Source: Gammaproteobacteria bacterium (GTDB lineage Bacteria > Pseudomonadota > Gammaproteobacteria > Steroidobacterales > GCA-2729495). From it: a stretch of DNA of 64,000 bases. The notes under the pieces are model-generated. The model did not search any database and was not told the origin of the DNA. It saw only the letters and a list, made by a program, of their open reading frames with translations. Made by a program: the position numbers and the translations under genes. Numbering within the stretch: position 1 is the first letter of the stretch; every line of letters begins with the position of its first letter. This document shows, piece after piece, positions 43,697-56,148 of the stretch. The stretch is taken from contig QUBU01000005.1 in NCBI GenBank assembly GCA_014337915.1, forward strand, positions 62,001 to 126,000, read 5' to 3'.

Positions 43697-46354
43697 GTGG
43701 ATCACGGCTCAACGCTGACGGGACTGCAGCAGCTGCTCGGGAGCAGCCGCACGGCTGGCGGCCTCGATATTGCGCTGACCAAGGTTGCCGTCGACTTCCA
43801 GAACCTCGACGAGACCGATGCCGCCGCGCTGGTGGCTGGCGGTGCCGAGACCCTGCGCTACGGGACCGGCTGTGATGCCGTTGTCGTGGTGCTGCTGGAC
43901 CCGGCCGGGCAGCGCGTGCAGCGCGTGTTCGCCGCCCGTGATGCCTTCACGGCCATCAATCCCGAGATCCTGCAGGGCGAGGCTCTGGCTGCCTGGCCCT
44001 GGCTCGACGCCAGCCTGGTACACCTGCGCCTGCTCGGCATCGCCGACACCGCGGCCGCGACGGCCGGCCAGCAGGTCGATGCCGGCCGCCTGCGCAGCCT
44101 GGGCGCCGCCGCGGTGCTGCTGGTGGGCTTCGACGTGGCCGGGCGGCGGGCCGGCTGCATCGCCTTTTTCTATGGCCAGCCGCAGGCCAGCTGGAATGCC
44201 GACCACCAGCTGCTGCTGAAGCTGCTGGGCTCCAGCCTGGCATCCGGCCTGGAACGCTCCCGGGCGCGGCAGGCGCTGGCCGAGATCGCCGAGCGCGATG
44301 CGGTGCTGATCGCCACAGCCAACGACGGCACCTGGGATTTCGATCCGCGCGACGGCCAGCTGCAGTACTCGCCACGCTGGCTGGCCATCATGGGCTACAG
44401 CGAGGAGGACCTGCGCCAGGAACCGATCGACTGGCGGCGGCTGGTGCACACCGACGAGCTGCCCAGGGTGCAGGCCAGGCTGCGGGACCACATCGCCGGG
44501 CGCACGCCGCTGTTCGAGAGCGTGCATCGCATGCAGCGCAAGGACGGCGAGTGGCGCTGGATGCACTGCCGGGCCCGTGCGCTGCTGGACTCCGAGGGTC
44601 GCCTGCGCCGCCTGATTGGCGTGGAGACGGACATCACCGAGCAGAAGATCTACGAGGAAGCGCTGTTCCGGGAGAAGGAGAGCGCGCAGATCACGCTGCA
44701 GTCGATCGGCGACGGCGTGGTAACCACGGATGCGGACTGCCACGTGGAATACCTGAACCCGGTGGCCGAGGAACTCACCGGCTGGCGCCTCGAAGAGGCT
44801 GCCGGCCGCAGGATCGACGAGGTCTTCCGCGGCTTCCACGAGGAGACCTGCGAACCGCTGGAAAATCCGCTGTCGGTGGCCATCCGGCGCACCCGGCCCA
44901 TCAAGTCGGTGCGCCCGACGCTGCTGATCCGCCGCGACGGCAACGAGATCTACATCGAGAGCACCGCAGCGCCGATCCGCAATGATCGTGGCGAGGTGAC
45001 CGGCGCGGTACTGGTGTTCCACGATGTCAGCGAATCCCGCGAACTCAACCGTCGGCTCTCCTACCATGCCAGCCACGACATCCTCACCGGGCTGGTCAAT
45101 CGCCGCGAGTTCGAGAACCGGCTGGAGCGCGCGCTGAAGAGCGCGAAGGCAAAGGAGACCTCCTACGCCCTGTGCTACCTCGACCTCGACCAGTTCAAGA
45201 TGGTCAACGACTCCTGTGGCCATGGCGCTGGCGACGCGTTGCTGGGCCAGCTCGGCGCGCTGCTCAAGTCCAGGATCCGCTGGCGCGACACCCTGGCGCG
45301 GCTCGGCGGCGACGAGTTCGGGCTGCTGCTGGAGAGCTGCTCGCTGGAGGAGGCGCTGAAGGCCGCCGAGGGCCTCAAGTCGGCCATCCAGGAGCACAGG
45401 TTCAACTGGGACGACCGCAGTTTCCGCCTTGGCGCCAGCATCGGCGTCGTGCCCATCACCGCCGAGACCCAGGACGTGGCGGCGCTGCTGTCGGCCGGCG
45501 ACAGTGCCTGCCAGGCCGCCAAGGCGGCCGGCCGCAACCGCATCTACAGCTACCAGGAGAACGACCTGGACCTGATGCGCCGGCGGCGCGAGATGCAGTG
45601 GGCGGCGCGCATCACCAGCGCGCTGGAGGAGTCACGCTTCGAGCTGTTCCGCATGCCGATCCAGCCGCTGCAGGCGGATGAGTTCGGCGCACATTACGAG
45701 ATCCTGCTGCGCATGCGCGACGAGCAGGGCGCGCTGGTGTCACCCGACCTGTTCATCGCCGCTGCGGAGCGCTACGGTATCACGCCGCGCATCGATCGCT
45801 GGGTGGTGGAGACCGCGTTCCGCTGGCTGGTTTCGGACACCGACGAGCGCGAGCGCCTGGCGCTGTGCTCCATCAACCTCTCCGGCCAGAGCCTGGTGGA
45901 CGATGACTTCCTGCCGTTCGTGGTCCGGCAGTTCCAGCGCAGCGGCCTCGACCCGACGAAGATCTGCTTCGAGATCACCGAGACTTCCGCCATCGCCAGC
46001 TATGCCCAGGCGAGCCGCTTCATCAATGCGCTCAAGGAACTCGGCTGCAAGTTCGCCCTGGACGACTTCGGCACGGGACTTTCGTCCTTCGGCTACCTCA
46101 AGCACTTCCCGGTCGACTACCTGAAGATCGACGGCAGCTTCGTCAAGGAAATCCTCCACGACCCGATCGACCGCGAGATGGTCCGCTCCATCAACGAGAT
46201 CGGCCACCTCACCGGCAAGCAGACCATCGCCGAGTACGCGGCCAACACCGAGATCATCACCATGCTGAAGGGCATGGGTGTGGACTACGCCCAGGGCTAC
46301 GGCATCTCCGAGCCGAAGCGCATCCTGATGGCGGCCGCGGTCATCAACGGCTGA
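43697..46354 (+). CDS. GAF/PAS-PAS-GGDEF-EAL cyclic-di-GMP signalling protein
   Basis: A soluble 885-residue cyclic-di-GMP enzyme (no membrane segment). An N-terminal GAF-like domain (about 15-200), two PAS domains (about 205-320 and 335-455, with YSPRWLAIMGYSEEDL and YLNPVAEELTGW), then GGDEF with an intact LGGDEFG near residue 536, and EAL with EILLR (EAL variant) near 668, DDFGTGLSSFGYLKH and KIDGSFVKEI. Both catalytic halves look near complete, so it could make or degrade the messenger. The GTG at 43697 is preferred over ATG 43580. The type IV pilus operon and YajQ are plausible targets by function, not by adjacency. Confidence 0.9.
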   Translation: MDHGSTLTGLQQLLGSSRTAGGLDIALTKVAVDFQNLDETDAAALVAGGAETLRYGTGCDAVVVVLLDPAGQRVQRVFAARDAFTAINPEILQGEALAAWPWLDASLVHLRLLGIADTAAATAGQQVDAGRLRSLGAAAVLLVGFDVAGRRAGCIAFFYGQPQASWNADHQLLLKLLGSSLASGLERSRARQALAEIAERDAVLIATANDGTWDFDPRDGQLQYSPRWLAIMGYSEEDLRQEPIDWRRLVHTDELPRVQARLRDHIAGRTPLFESVHRMQRKDGEWRWMHCRARALLDSEGRLRRLIGVETDITEQKIYEEALFREKESAQITLQSIGDGVVTTDADCHVEYLNPVAEELTGWRLEEAAGRRIDEVFRGFHEETCEPLENPLSVAIRRTRPIKSVRPTLLIRRDGNEIYIESTAAPIRNDRGEVTGAVLVFHDVSESRELNRRLSYHASHDILTGLVNRREFENRLERALKSAKAKETSYALCYLDLDQFKMVNDSCGHGAGDALLGQLGALLKSRIRWRDTLARLGGDEFGLLLESCSLEEALKAAEGLKSAIQEHRFNWDDRSFRLGASIGVVPITAETQDVAALLSAGDSACQAAKAAGRNRIYSYQENDLDLMRRRREMQWAARITSALEESRFELFRMPIQPLQADEFGAHYEILLRMRDEQGALVSPDLFIAAAERYGITPRIDRWVVETAFRWLVSDTDERERLALCSINLSGQSLVDDDFLPFVVRQFQRSGLDPTKICFEITETSAIASYAQASRFINALKELGCKFALDDFGTGLSSFGYLKHFPVDYLKIDGSFVKEILHDPIDREMVRSINEIGHLTGKQTIAEYAANTEIITMLKGMGVDYAQGYGISEPKRILMAAAVING

Positions 46355-46378
46355 CCGCCTGCGGCGGCCGGGCCGGCC

Positions 46379-46861
46379 TCAGCCGGCGACCGTCACCCTG
46401 ATCATGCGATCGCCCTGTTTGATGGTATCGACCACGTCCATGCCGCTGGTGACCTTGCCAAACACCGTGTGGCGACCGTCGAGGTGGGGCTGCGGCCCGT
46501 GGGTGATGAAGAACTGGCTGCCATTGGTGTCAGGGCCGGCGTTGGCCATGGAGATCACGCCGCGTTCATGGCGCAGCGGGTTGCCCTCAAACTCGTCCGC
46601 GAAGCGGTAGCCGGGGCCGCCGCGGCCGCTGCCCGTGGGGTCGCCGCCCTGGATCATGAAGTTGGCGATGACCCGGTGGAAGCTGACGCCGTCGTAGAAG
46701 CCGTCACGAGCCAGGAACAGGAAGTTGTTCACTGTCTGCGGCGCATGCGCGGGGAACAGCTCCAGCCCGATGTTGCCGCGGCTGGTCTCGATGGTGACCT
46801 GGTAGGTCCGGTCGGTGTCCACCTGCATCGGTGGCGGGGCGGGATACTCTCTGGCGGCCAT
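46379..46861 (-). CDS. Cyclophilin-type peptidyl-prolyl isomerase
   Basis: A 160-residue cytosolic cyclophilin that isomerises Xaa-Pro bonds. It has [34 protein letters not shown] with the catalytic Arg, [18 protein letters not shown] and [11 protein letters not shown]. The ATG at 46861 follows GGAG at 8 bases; the open frame continues upstream into yajQ but without family similarity. No signal peptide, so it resembles PpiB rather than periplasmic PpiA. It lies 40 bases downstream of yajQ. Confidence 0.93.
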   Translation of the reverse strand: MAAREYPAPPPMQVDTDRTYQVTIETSRGNIGLELFPAHAPQTVNNFLFLARDGFYDGVSFHRVIANFMIQGGDPTGSGRGGPGYRFADEFEGNPLRHERGVISMANAGPDTNGSQFFITHGPQPHLDGRHTVFGKVTSGMDVVDTIKQGDRMIRVTVAG

Positions 46862-46901
46862 GGGCTTGCTCCGGTCTGGCGTGAATGGGCGGTCCGCGGC
46901 G

Positions 46902-47384
46902 TCAGTCGCGGAAGTTGGTGAATTGCAGGGGCAGTTCGATGCCTGCGGCGCGGACCTGGGCGATGGCCGACTGCAGGTCATCGCGCTTCTTGCCGGTGAC
47001 CCGCAGCTGGTCGCCCTGGATGGCGGCCTGCACCTTCAGCTTCGAGTCCTTGATAAGGCGCTGCAGGCGCCGGGCGGTCTCGGCGTCGATGCCGTGCTTC
47101 AGCGTCACCCGCTGCGTGGCCGACTGGCCGGCGACCACCGGGTCGCCGACCTCCATGCAACCGAGGTCGACACCGCGCCTGGTCAGCCTGAGCCTGAGGA
47201 TCTCCAGCATCTGCCGGAGCTGGAATTCGGCCGCGGCATGCAGCGTCACCACGTGATCCACCAGCTCGAAGCGGGCATTGCTGCCCTTGAAGTCGAAGCG
47301 CGTGGCGACCTCGCGGTTGGCCTGGTCCACCGCGTTGCTGACCTCGTGTCCGTCGAGTTCCGAAACGATGTCGAACGAAGGCAT
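46902..47384 (-). CDS. yajQ: YajQ-family nucleotide-binding protein
   Basis: A 160-residue protein of the YajQ (UPF0234) family; in Xanthomonas and Pseudomonas the homologue binds cyclic di-GMP and acts as a transcription co-factor. It starts [21 protein letters not shown], has [18 protein letters not shown] and ends in [17 protein letters not shown], the classic last strand. Function in this organism is inferred. It sits near a GGDEF-EAL gene on the opposite strand. Confidence 0.94.
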   Translation of the reverse strand: MPSFDIVSELDGHEVSNAVDQANREVATRFDFKGSNARFELVDHVVTLHAAAEFQLRQMLEILRLRLTRRGVDLGCMEVGDPVVAGQSATQRVTLKHGIDAETARRLQRLIKDSKLKVQAAIQGDQLRVTGKKRDDLQSAIAQVRAAGIELPLQFTNFRD

Positions 47385-47391
47385 GGCGGCA

Positions 47392-48174
47392 TTATCGCGG
47401 ATCAGGACCCCTGCGGCGCAACCAGTCGGTGACGACCATTCCGGCCTCGACGCTGAACTCGCCCCGCGCCAGGGCGGCGGCCACCTCGGCGGCTGTCATG
47501 CAGTAGAAGGCCTGCACCTCGCCGTCCTGGCACTGTGGCGTGAACTCCGGTGGCAGGAGCAGGTCGGCGCAGATCACCGTCTCGTCGTGCACCCCGTGGG
47601 CGAGCCGGCGCAGGCTGTGGAAGGCGATGCCGGGAAACGTCGCACGCGCGGCGATCGTGGCGGGCACGCCGGCTTCTTCCCAGAGTTCGCGCGTCGCGCA
47701 CTGGACCGGACTCTCCCCGGCGCTGATGAGCCCGGCGGCGAGGTTGTCGAGCCGGTTGGGCGCGCTCAGCTTGCTGGCGCTGCGCCTGGCAATCCATAGC
47801 CTGCCGTCGGCGCGGTAGCCGTTGACGTGCACCGCACGGTTGCGCAGGCCGAGCGTGCGGAATGCACCGCGCTCGAAGCGCGCCAGTTCGTACTCGCCAT
47901 CGAGCAGTGCGCAGAGCTCGTCGCGCCAGCCGGGAACCAGGCCGCGCTCGCGCAGGGCATGGGCAGCCTGCTGCAGCAGGGCGCTGCGCCCGGCGGCGTC
48001 GAGGCCGGCATCGCGCAGCGTGAAGCTGCGGGTGCCGGCGACGAAGTACTCGCCCATGGAGGCCAGTGCCGCGGCGACCGCCGGTACCAGGCGGCCGCGT
48101 GCTGCGCCAGCCACCTGCAGCGGCAGCGTATCGGCGAGGTGGGCGGAGTCCGTGGTGGAAGCGGCTGCTGTCAT
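47392..48174 (-). CDS. NUDIX hydrolase with N-terminal DUF4743-like domain
   Basis: A 260-residue protein. The NUDIX box GLISAGESPVQCATRELWEEAGV is intact near residue 148, so it should cleave a nucleoside diphosphate-type substrate. The N-terminal 110 residues (VAAALASMGEYFVAG, ALLDGEYELARFERGAFR) belong to the extra domain shared with Tnr3-like thiamine-pyrophosphate-linked NUDIX proteins. No thiamine gene lies nearby, so the substrate is unknown. nadC lies 13 bases upstream on the same strand, yajQ 8 bases downstream. Confidence 0.85.
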   Translation of the reverse strand: MTAAASTTDSAHLADTLPLQVAGAARGRLVPAVAAALASMGEYFVAGTRSFTLRDAGLDAAGRSALLQQAAHALRERGLVPGWRDELCALLDGEYELARFERGAFRTLGLRNRAVHVNGYRADGRLWIARRSASKLSAPNRLDNLAAGLISAGESPVQCATRELWEEAGVPATIAARATFPGIAFHSLRRLAHGVHDETVICADLLLPPEFTPQCQDGEVQAFYCMTAAEVAAALARGEFSVEAGMVVTDWLRRRGPDPR

Positions 48175-48186
48175 CCCTGGCGGCAG

Positions 48187-49050
48187 TCAGTCGCCGAAAC
48201 GGAAGCGCATGGAGAGGTCGACGGCCTGGATGTTCTTGGTCAGGTCGCCGATGGAGATGAAGTCCACGCCGGTGGCGGCGACCTCACGCAGGTTGGCGAG
48301 CGTGATGCCGCCTGAAGCCTCGAGGCCGGTGGCCGGCGACCGGGCGTCACGCAGGGTCACGGCCTCGGCGACCTGCGCAGTGCTGAAGTTGTCCAGCAGC
48401 AGGCGATCGGCGCCCGCGGCCAGGGCGTCCGCGGCCTGTGCCAGCGTCTCGACCTCGACCTCCAGCAGGATACCCGGGCTCTGACGGCGTGCGGCGGCCA
48501 CCGCCGCAGCGATGCCGCCGGCCGCAACGATGTGGTTCTCCTTCACCAGGATCGCGTCGAACAACCCGATGCGATGGTTGTGTGCCCCGCCGACGCGTAC
48601 CGCGTACTTCTGCGCCAGGCGCAGGCCGGGGATGGTCTTGCGGGTGTCGAGGATGCGCGTGCGGGTGCCGGCCACCGCATCCACATAGCGGCGCGCGGCG
48701 GTTGCCGTGGCGGAAAGCGTCTGCAGGAAGTTCAGCGCCGTGCGTTCGCCCGTGAGCAGCGGCCGGGCCAGGCCGCGCAATTCGCAGGCGACGCTGCCGG
48801 CCTCGACCCGCGCGCCCTCCGGCAGCCGCCAGTCGATCTGGATGGCGGGATCGAGCTGGCGGAATACCTCGGCGACCCAGGCCTGGCCGCAGAGGATGGC
48901 GCTGTCCCGGGCGGTGATCCGCGCCACCGCCGTCTGGGTGGCGGGTACCAGCGCGGCCGTGACGTCGCCGCTGCCGAGGTCCTCGGCGAGCGCGCGACGC
49001 ACCTGCTCGCGCAGGTCGGCAGGCAGTTCCGGCGGGGCCGCCGTGCTCAT
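48187..49050 (-). CDS. nadC: Nicotinate-nucleotide pyrophosphorylase (quinolinate phosphoribosyltransferase)
   Basis: Converts quinolinate and PRPP to nicotinate mononucleotide in NAD synthesis. The 287 residues show ALAEDLGSGDVTAALVP, RTALNFLQTLSATATAARRY, ILDTRKTIPGLRLAQKYAVR, GGAHNHRIGLFDAILVKENH and EVEVETL, all in order. The ATG at 49050 is chosen because the frame upstream has no family similarity. It is followed by the NUDIX gene. nadA and nadB are not in the window. Confidence 0.95.
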   Translation of the reverse strand: MSTAAPPELPADLREQVRRALAEDLGSGDVTAALVPATQTAVARITARDSAILCGQAWVAEVFRQLDPAIQIDWRLPEGARVEAGSVACELRGLARPLLTGERTALNFLQTLSATATAARRYVDAVAGTRTRILDTRKTIPGLRLAQKYAVRVGGAHNHRIGLFDAILVKENHIVAAGGIAAAVAAARRQSPGILLEVEVETLAQAADALAAGADRLLLDNFSTAQVAEAVTLRDARSPATGLEASGGITLANLREVAATGVDFISIGDLTKNIQAVDLSMRFRFGD

Positions 49051-49075
49051 CGACGCTGCGGCCCCGCCGTGCGCA

Positions 49076-49672
49076 TCAGAACGGCAGGCCGTGGCTCTGG
49101 CCACCCATGCACATCAGCATGGGAATGGACAGCACGAAGTTGACCCGCGAGGCCAGCGTGGCGGTCTTCCGCGCGCTGGCCTTCTCCGCGTCCGTGGCGG
49201 GCTTGATGCCGAGCACCTTCTTCTGGTTGGGCCAGATCAGCACCCAGACGTTGAACAGCAGGATCAGGCCGAGCCAGGAGCCGATGCCGATGACGGCGAA
49301 GCCATCCTTCAGCATGAGGACCTGGCCGAGGCCGGCGCCGGCGCTGGCCCGGTAATGCGACTCGATGAAGAGTATGCCGCTCAGCACCGTGACCACCGCC
49401 GCCCAGCGGAACCAGAGCAGCGCGCGCGGCGCGATGTAGCGGGTGATACCGGCGCCGCCAGGTCCGCCCGGGTCGGCGTTGGCGGCGGCCAGGCCCGGGA
49501 TCTGTACCACGTTGAAGTAATAGAGCAGGCCGATCCAGGTGATGCCCGCGATGATGTGCAGCAGGCGGTCGAGGCTCGCGAAATCGAAGCCGCCCGGCAG
49601 CGCGAGGGCGACGAGGACCATCAGGACCACGCCGGAAACGATGGCGCCAGTGACGCTGTTCAATGGATTCAT
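49076..49672 (-). CDS. Four-helix membrane protein, urate-oxidase N-terminal (PuuD-like) type
   Basis: A 198-residue integral membrane protein with four hydrophobic segments (about 8-28, 38-57, 85-108, 118-140). LLHIIAGITWIGLLYYFNVVQ is the tell-tale of the PuuD/Urate_ox_N family; only the membrane part is present, without a cytochrome domain, so urate oxidation is not implied. The C-terminus has a basic KPATDAEKASARK loop. GGGGGGAG precedes the ATG at 49672. Function unknown. Confidence 0.72.
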   Translation of the reverse strand: MNPLNSVTGAIVSGVVLMVLVALALPGGFDFASLDRLLHIIAGITWIGLLYYFNVVQIPGLAAANADPGGPGGAGITRYIAPRALLWFRWAAVVTVLSGILFIESHYRASAGAGLGQVLMLKDGFAVIGIGSWLGLILLFNVWVLIWPNQKKVLGIKPATDAEKASARKTATLASRVNFVLSIPMLMCMGGQSHGLPF

Positions 49673-49755
49673 GGAATGCTCCCCCCGGAACAAATTGACT
49701 GGCACCGCCGATGGGCGGCACCGAAGCTGGAGGATAGGGGGAGCGGGCAGCCCGA

Positions 49756-50424
49756 TCAAGCTTCGCGGGGGTCCGCATCCGGCTCGGCGGCCGCCGCAGG
49801 CAGGGCCGGCGTGGCTTCGTACACCGGGCGGAAACGGTTGACGATCTCGCAGAACAGGTCCGCGGTGATTTCCGCGTCATAGACCGCGGAATGCGCTGCG
49901 CTGCTGTCCCAGCCGAGGCCGGCGGCCACGGTCGCGCGTGCCAGCACCGTCTGCCCGAAGGCCACGCCAGCAAGTGTCGCGGTGTCGAAGGTGGCGAAGG
50001 GGTGGAAGGGGCTGCGCTTGATCTCGCTGCGGGCGATGGCCTCGTTGAGGAAGCCGAGGTCGAAATGCGCGTTGTGCCCCACCAGCACCGCACGGCTGCA
50101 GTTTGCCGCCGCCATCGCCGTGCGTACTTCACGGAAGATGCGCTGCAGGGCCTCGCGCTCCGGGATGGCGGGGCGCAGCGGGTGATGCGGATCGATACCC
50201 GTCACCTGCAGGGCTGCGGCTTCCAGGTTTGCGCCCTTGAAGGGCATGACATGCCAGGCATGCGTGGCATCGCGCAGCAGTCGTCCGTCGGCATCCAGCC
50301 TGAGGGTGACCGCGGCGATCTCCAGCAGTGCATCGGTGCGGGCGTTGAAGCCGCCGGTTTCCACGTCCACCACCACGGGCAGGAAACCGCGGAAGCGTTC
50401 GGCCATGGTCGTGGTCTGCGGCAT
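49756..50424 (-). CDS. rnt: Ribonuclease T
   Basis: A 3'-5' exoribonuclease of the DEDDh family that trims tRNA and other RNA 3' ends. The 222 residues have VVVDVETGGFNARTDALLEI (DE), GHNAHFDLGFLNEA and HSAVYDAEITADLFC (His, Asp), and an alanine/proline-rich end. Length and motifs match E. coli RNase T. Divergence from DNA polymerase III epsilon is clear from GFNARTDALLEIAAVTL. It is next to an M17 peptidase on the same strand, 13 bases away. Confidence 0.93.
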   Translation of the reverse strand: MPQTTTMAERFRGFLPVVVDVETGGFNARTDALLEIAAVTLRLDADGRLLRDATHAWHVMPFKGANLEAAALQVTGIDPHHPLRPAIPEREALQRIFREVRTAMAAANCSRAVLVGHNAHFDLGFLNEAIARSEIKRSPFHPFATFDTATLAGVAFGQTVLARATVAAGLGWDSSAAHSAVYDAEITADLFCEIVNRFRPVYEATPALPAAAAEPDADPREA

Positions 50425-50437
50425 GGACGCCGAAATC

Positions 50438-51991
50438 TCAGGCGCGCCGGCGCTGCGGCGCCAGCAGCGGGGCCAGGCTGGCCTGGCCGTCGAGCAGCAG
50501 GTTCAGCGTCAGGCGCACGCCGAAGCCGGTTGGGCCGGCAGGCACCTGGCCCAGCGCCTTCTTGCGCGTCGCGGCGCTGAGGTCCACGTGCACCCAGGGC
50601 AGCGATGCCGGCACGAAGCGCTGCAGGAACCGCGCAGCGAGGATGTGGTCGCCTTCGTTCTCCGGCGAGCACTGCAGGACATCGGCGACCTGCGAGCGCA
50701 GTTCCTCGTCGAAGTCCGCGTCCATGGGGAACGGCCATACCCGCTCGCCGCTGGCGCGGCCGGCGGCCACCAGCAGCTCGTTCAGGGCCGGGCGGTTGGT
50801 GAAGACACCGCTGTAGCGATCGGTCAGTGCATTGATGCACTGGCCCGTCAGCGTGGCGTAATCGATGATGAGGCCTGGCTTCTCGCGCGACGCCAGTGCA
50901 AGGGTGTCGGCCAGGACCATGCGGCCCTCAGCGTCGGTGTGGATGACTTCGATGGTGCTGCCGTTGGCAGCCTGCACGACGTCGCGCGGCTTGTAAGCCT
51001 GCGGACTGTTGCGGTTTTCACTGATTGCCAGCCAGCAGTCCACGGCCAGCGGCAGGTCGAGCCGGGTCATGGCCAGCAGCGTGGCCAGCGCCACGGCGCT
51101 GCCGCTCATGTCATGGTGCATGTCGAGCATCGAGCGGAACGGCTTGAGGTTGGTGCCGCCGGTGTCGAAGATGATGCCCTTGCCCACCAGCGCCACATCC
51201 GGCCGGGTGTTGCCGCGCGGCCGGCGTGCCAGGTGAAGGATGCCGGCGCCCGGGTCCGGCTCGCCGTTGCCCTGGGCCACGGCCAGGAAGGCACCGGCGC
51301 CGAGGCGGCGCAGGGCGGCGCGGTCGAGGAAGCGCAGGCTCCAGTCGTGGTGTTCGCTCAGCTGCGCGACCAGCCCATGGTAGCTGGCAGCCGTGAGTTT
51401 GTTCGGTGGCAGCGCGGTGAGCCAGCGCACCAGGTTCACGGCCTCGATTTCCGCCTGTATGCGGCGCAGGTCGAGCGCCGCATCGAGGCCGAGCAGCTGC
51501 ACGCTGCGCAGGCGGCAGTGCGCCTCCGGCTTGCGGCGGAAATCCGGCATGCGGAAGGCGGCGGCGCCCGCGGCCAGCAGCAGCGCCTGCGCGATATCGG
51601 CGGCCTGGCCTGGCGGCAGGCCTGCGACCAGGATGCCGAGCGTCCGCGGCCGGGAGCCGAGCGCATCGGCCAGCGTCTCGCCCGCCCACTTCAGGCGCGT
51701 GAACGCCGTGTCCTGCTGCGGCCGGGACGCGGGCAGGCAGGCAAGCGTCACGCCCGCATCCAGGGTGCCGCTGAGGCGGCTGCGCAGCAGGCCGCGTGTG
51801 GCGGGATCGCCGAGTTGCTGCAGCTGGCGGCGCAGGCGCGCAGCCTCGGGCACGCGCTGCCACGCGGCTTTATCAGGTGCATGGGGCAGCACCACCAGCA
51901 GCTGATCCAGGGCAGCCAGCGCTTTGCGTCCCGCAGCGCCGGTGGACTGGTGCAGGCGCAGGGCGGGATCGGCCGGCAGAAGCTCTGACAT
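50438..51991 (-). CDS. M17 family leucyl aminopeptidase
   Basis: A 517-residue cytosolic two-metal aminopeptidase. The C-terminal catalytic domain holds VGKGIIFDTGGTNLKPF (Lys and Asp), MLDMHHDMSGSAVA (Asp), HTDAEGRMVLAD (Asp, Glu, Arg) and DYATLTGQ, so all ligands are present. The loop MHHDMSG replaces the usual MKxDMxG, a divergence from PepA and closer to the PepB/other M17 branch. The N-terminal half is the non-catalytic M17 domain. It is divergent from aceE with about 170 bases between. Confidence 0.9.
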   Translation of the reverse strand: MSELLPADPALRLHQSTGAAGRKALAALDQLLVVLPHAPDKAAWQRVPEAARLRRQLQQLGDPATRGLLRSRLSGTLDAGVTLACLPASRPQQDTAFTRLKWAGETLADALGSRPRTLGILVAGLPPGQAADIAQALLLAAGAAAFRMPDFRRKPEAHCRLRSVQLLGLDAALDLRRIQAEIEAVNLVRWLTALPPNKLTAASYHGLVAQLSEHHDWSLRFLDRAALRRLGAGAFLAVAQGNGEPDPGAGILHLARRPRGNTRPDVALVGKGIIFDTGGTNLKPFRSMLDMHHDMSGSAVALATLLAMTRLDLPLAVDCWLAISENRNSPQAYKPRDVVQAANGSTIEVIHTDAEGRMVLADTLALASREKPGLIIDYATLTGQCINALTDRYSGVFTNRPALNELLVAAGRASGERVWPFPMDADFDEELRSQVADVLQCSPENEGDHILAARFLQRFVPASLPWVHVDLSAATRKKALGQVPAGPTGFGVRLTLNLLLDGQASLAPLLAPQRRRA

Positions 51992-52048
51992 GCGTCAATT
52001 CTTTCTCGCGATGGAATCGCGGATACGCTGCCTGCCTGGCCCATGCCG

Positions 52049-52077
52049 GTGACAGCGCAGGGACAATCCGCTATTCT
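52049..52077 (+). promoter_or_regulatory. Candidate promoter of the pyruvate dehydrogenase operon
   Basis: GTGACA (52049-52054), 17 bases, then TATTCT (52072-52077). Transcription would start near 52084, leaving about 79 bases before the aceE GTG. No PdhR-type operator was recognised by eye in the leader. Confidence 0.45.
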
Positions 52078-52162
52078 TCGAAGCCGCGATTATAGGGCAG
52101 AGCAGGATGCGTGCGGTCGCTGTTTCCCGCATGCGGAAGTCAGGTTCAGGTCGAGCGGGCCA

Positions 52163-54826
<2,664 letters not shown>

Positions 54827-54848
54827 AGTCTCCCACTGGGCTGGGTAT

Positions 54849-56141
54849 ATGACGCGACGGGAGGAAATCCGGGTTCCCGACATCGGCGATTTCCACGACG
54901 TCGAGATCGTCGAGGTGCTGGTGGCCGCCGGCGACACCGTGAGCGCCGAGGCGCCACTGATCACGCTGGAGACCGACAAGGCGTCGATGGAAGTCCCGGC
55001 ACCGAAGGCCGGGCGCATCGTCGAACTCAAGGTGGCCAAGGGCGGCCGCGTGTCAAAGGGCAGCCTGATCGCGCTCATCGAGGTGGATGAGGCGGCAGCC
55101 CCAGCGGCGAAGCCGGCAGCGCCTGCACCAGCTGCCGCAGCGCCCCCGGCCCCCGCGACGCCCAGGCCCGCAGCAGTCGCTGCGGCGCCAGTTGCGGCAC
55201 GGCCTGCACCGTCGGCACCAGCTACCTTGCCGCCGATCGACGAGGCGAGCTTTGGCAAGGCCCACGCCAGCCCTTCGGTGCGCAAGTTCGCCCGTGAACT
55301 TGGGGTCAACCTGATCGCAGTGAAGGGCAGCGGCGCCAAGGGGCGCGTGCTGGCCGAAGACGTCAAGGCCTACGTCAAGGCGATCCTCGGCGGGCAGGCG
55401 GGCGGCGGGCTGCCGAAGCTGCCGGTGGTGGACTACGCGAAGTACGGCGAAATCGAACTGGTGCCGCTGTCGCGGGTGCGCCGCATCTCGGGGCCGCGCC
55501 TGCAGGCCAGCTGGCTCAACATTCCCCATGTCACGCAGCACGACGAGGCGGACATCACCGCGCTGGAAGCGCGCCGGGCGGCCCTCAAGGCCCAGGCGGA
55601 GAAGGCGGGTGTCAGGCTGACGCCGCTGGCGTTCATCATCCGGGCCTGCGTGCTGGCGCTGCGCGAATTCCCGGACTTCAACTCCTCGCTGGCGGAGGAT
55701 GGCACCGCGCTGGTGCACAAGAAGTACCACCACGTCGGCTTCGCGGCGGATACGCCCCAGGGGCTGGTGGTGCCGGTGATCCGCGATGCCGGCCAGAAGG
55801 ACCTGTTCAGCATCGCCCGTGAGCTGGCCGACCTGAGCGCGCGGGCGCGCGAGGGCAAGCTCAGCGGCGAGGAAATGCGCGGTGGCAGCTTCACCGTGTC
55901 CAGCCTCGGCGGCATCGGCGGCAGCTTCTTCACCCCGATCATCAATGCGCCCGAGGTCGCCATCCTCGGTATCGGCCGGTCCGCGCAGCGGCCGGTGTGG
56001 CAGGACGGCGCCTTCGTGCCGCGGCTGATCCTGCCGCTGTCACTGTCCTACGATCACCGCGTCATCGACGGTGCCACCGGTGTGCGTTTCACGTCGTTCC
56101 TGGTGCAGGCACTGGCCGACCCGGACCGGCTCGCAGGCTGA
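54849..56141 (+). CDS. aceF: Dihydrolipoamide acetyltransferase (pyruvate dehydrogenase E2)
   Basis: Moves the acetyl group from lipoate to CoA and forms the core of the complex. One lipoyl domain (about 1-80) with ETDKASMEVP carrying the lipoyl Lys, an Ala/Pro-rich linker (about 85-130), a peripheral-subunit-binding domain with ASPSVRKFARELGVNL, then the catalytic domain ending in SYDHRVIDGATGVRF (His-Asp). It has 430 residues and a single lipoyl domain, against three in E. coli. The extra lipoyl domain of the complex is on the next gene. Spacing to lpd is 7 bases. Confidence 0.96.
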   Translation: MTRREEIRVPDIGDFHDVEIVEVLVAAGDTVSAEAPLITLETDKASMEVPAPKAGRIVELKVAKGGRVSKGSLIALIEVDEAAAPAAKPAAPAPAAAAPPAPATPRPAAVAAAPVAARPAPSAPATLPPIDEASFGKAHASPSVRKFARELGVNLIAVKGSGAKGRVLAEDVKAYVKAILGGQAGGGLPKLPVVDYAKYGEIELVPLSRVRRISGPRLQASWLNIPHVTQHDEADITALEARRAALKAQAEKAGVRLTPLAFIIRACVLALREFPDFNSSLAEDGTALVHKKYHHVGFAADTPQGLVVPVIRDAGQKDLFSIARELADLSARAREGKLSGEEMRGGSFTVSSLGGIGGSFFTPIINAPEVAILGIGRSAQRPVWQDGAFVPRLILPLSLSYDHRVIDGATGVRFTSFLVQALADPDRLAG

Positions 56142-56148
56142 ACGCATC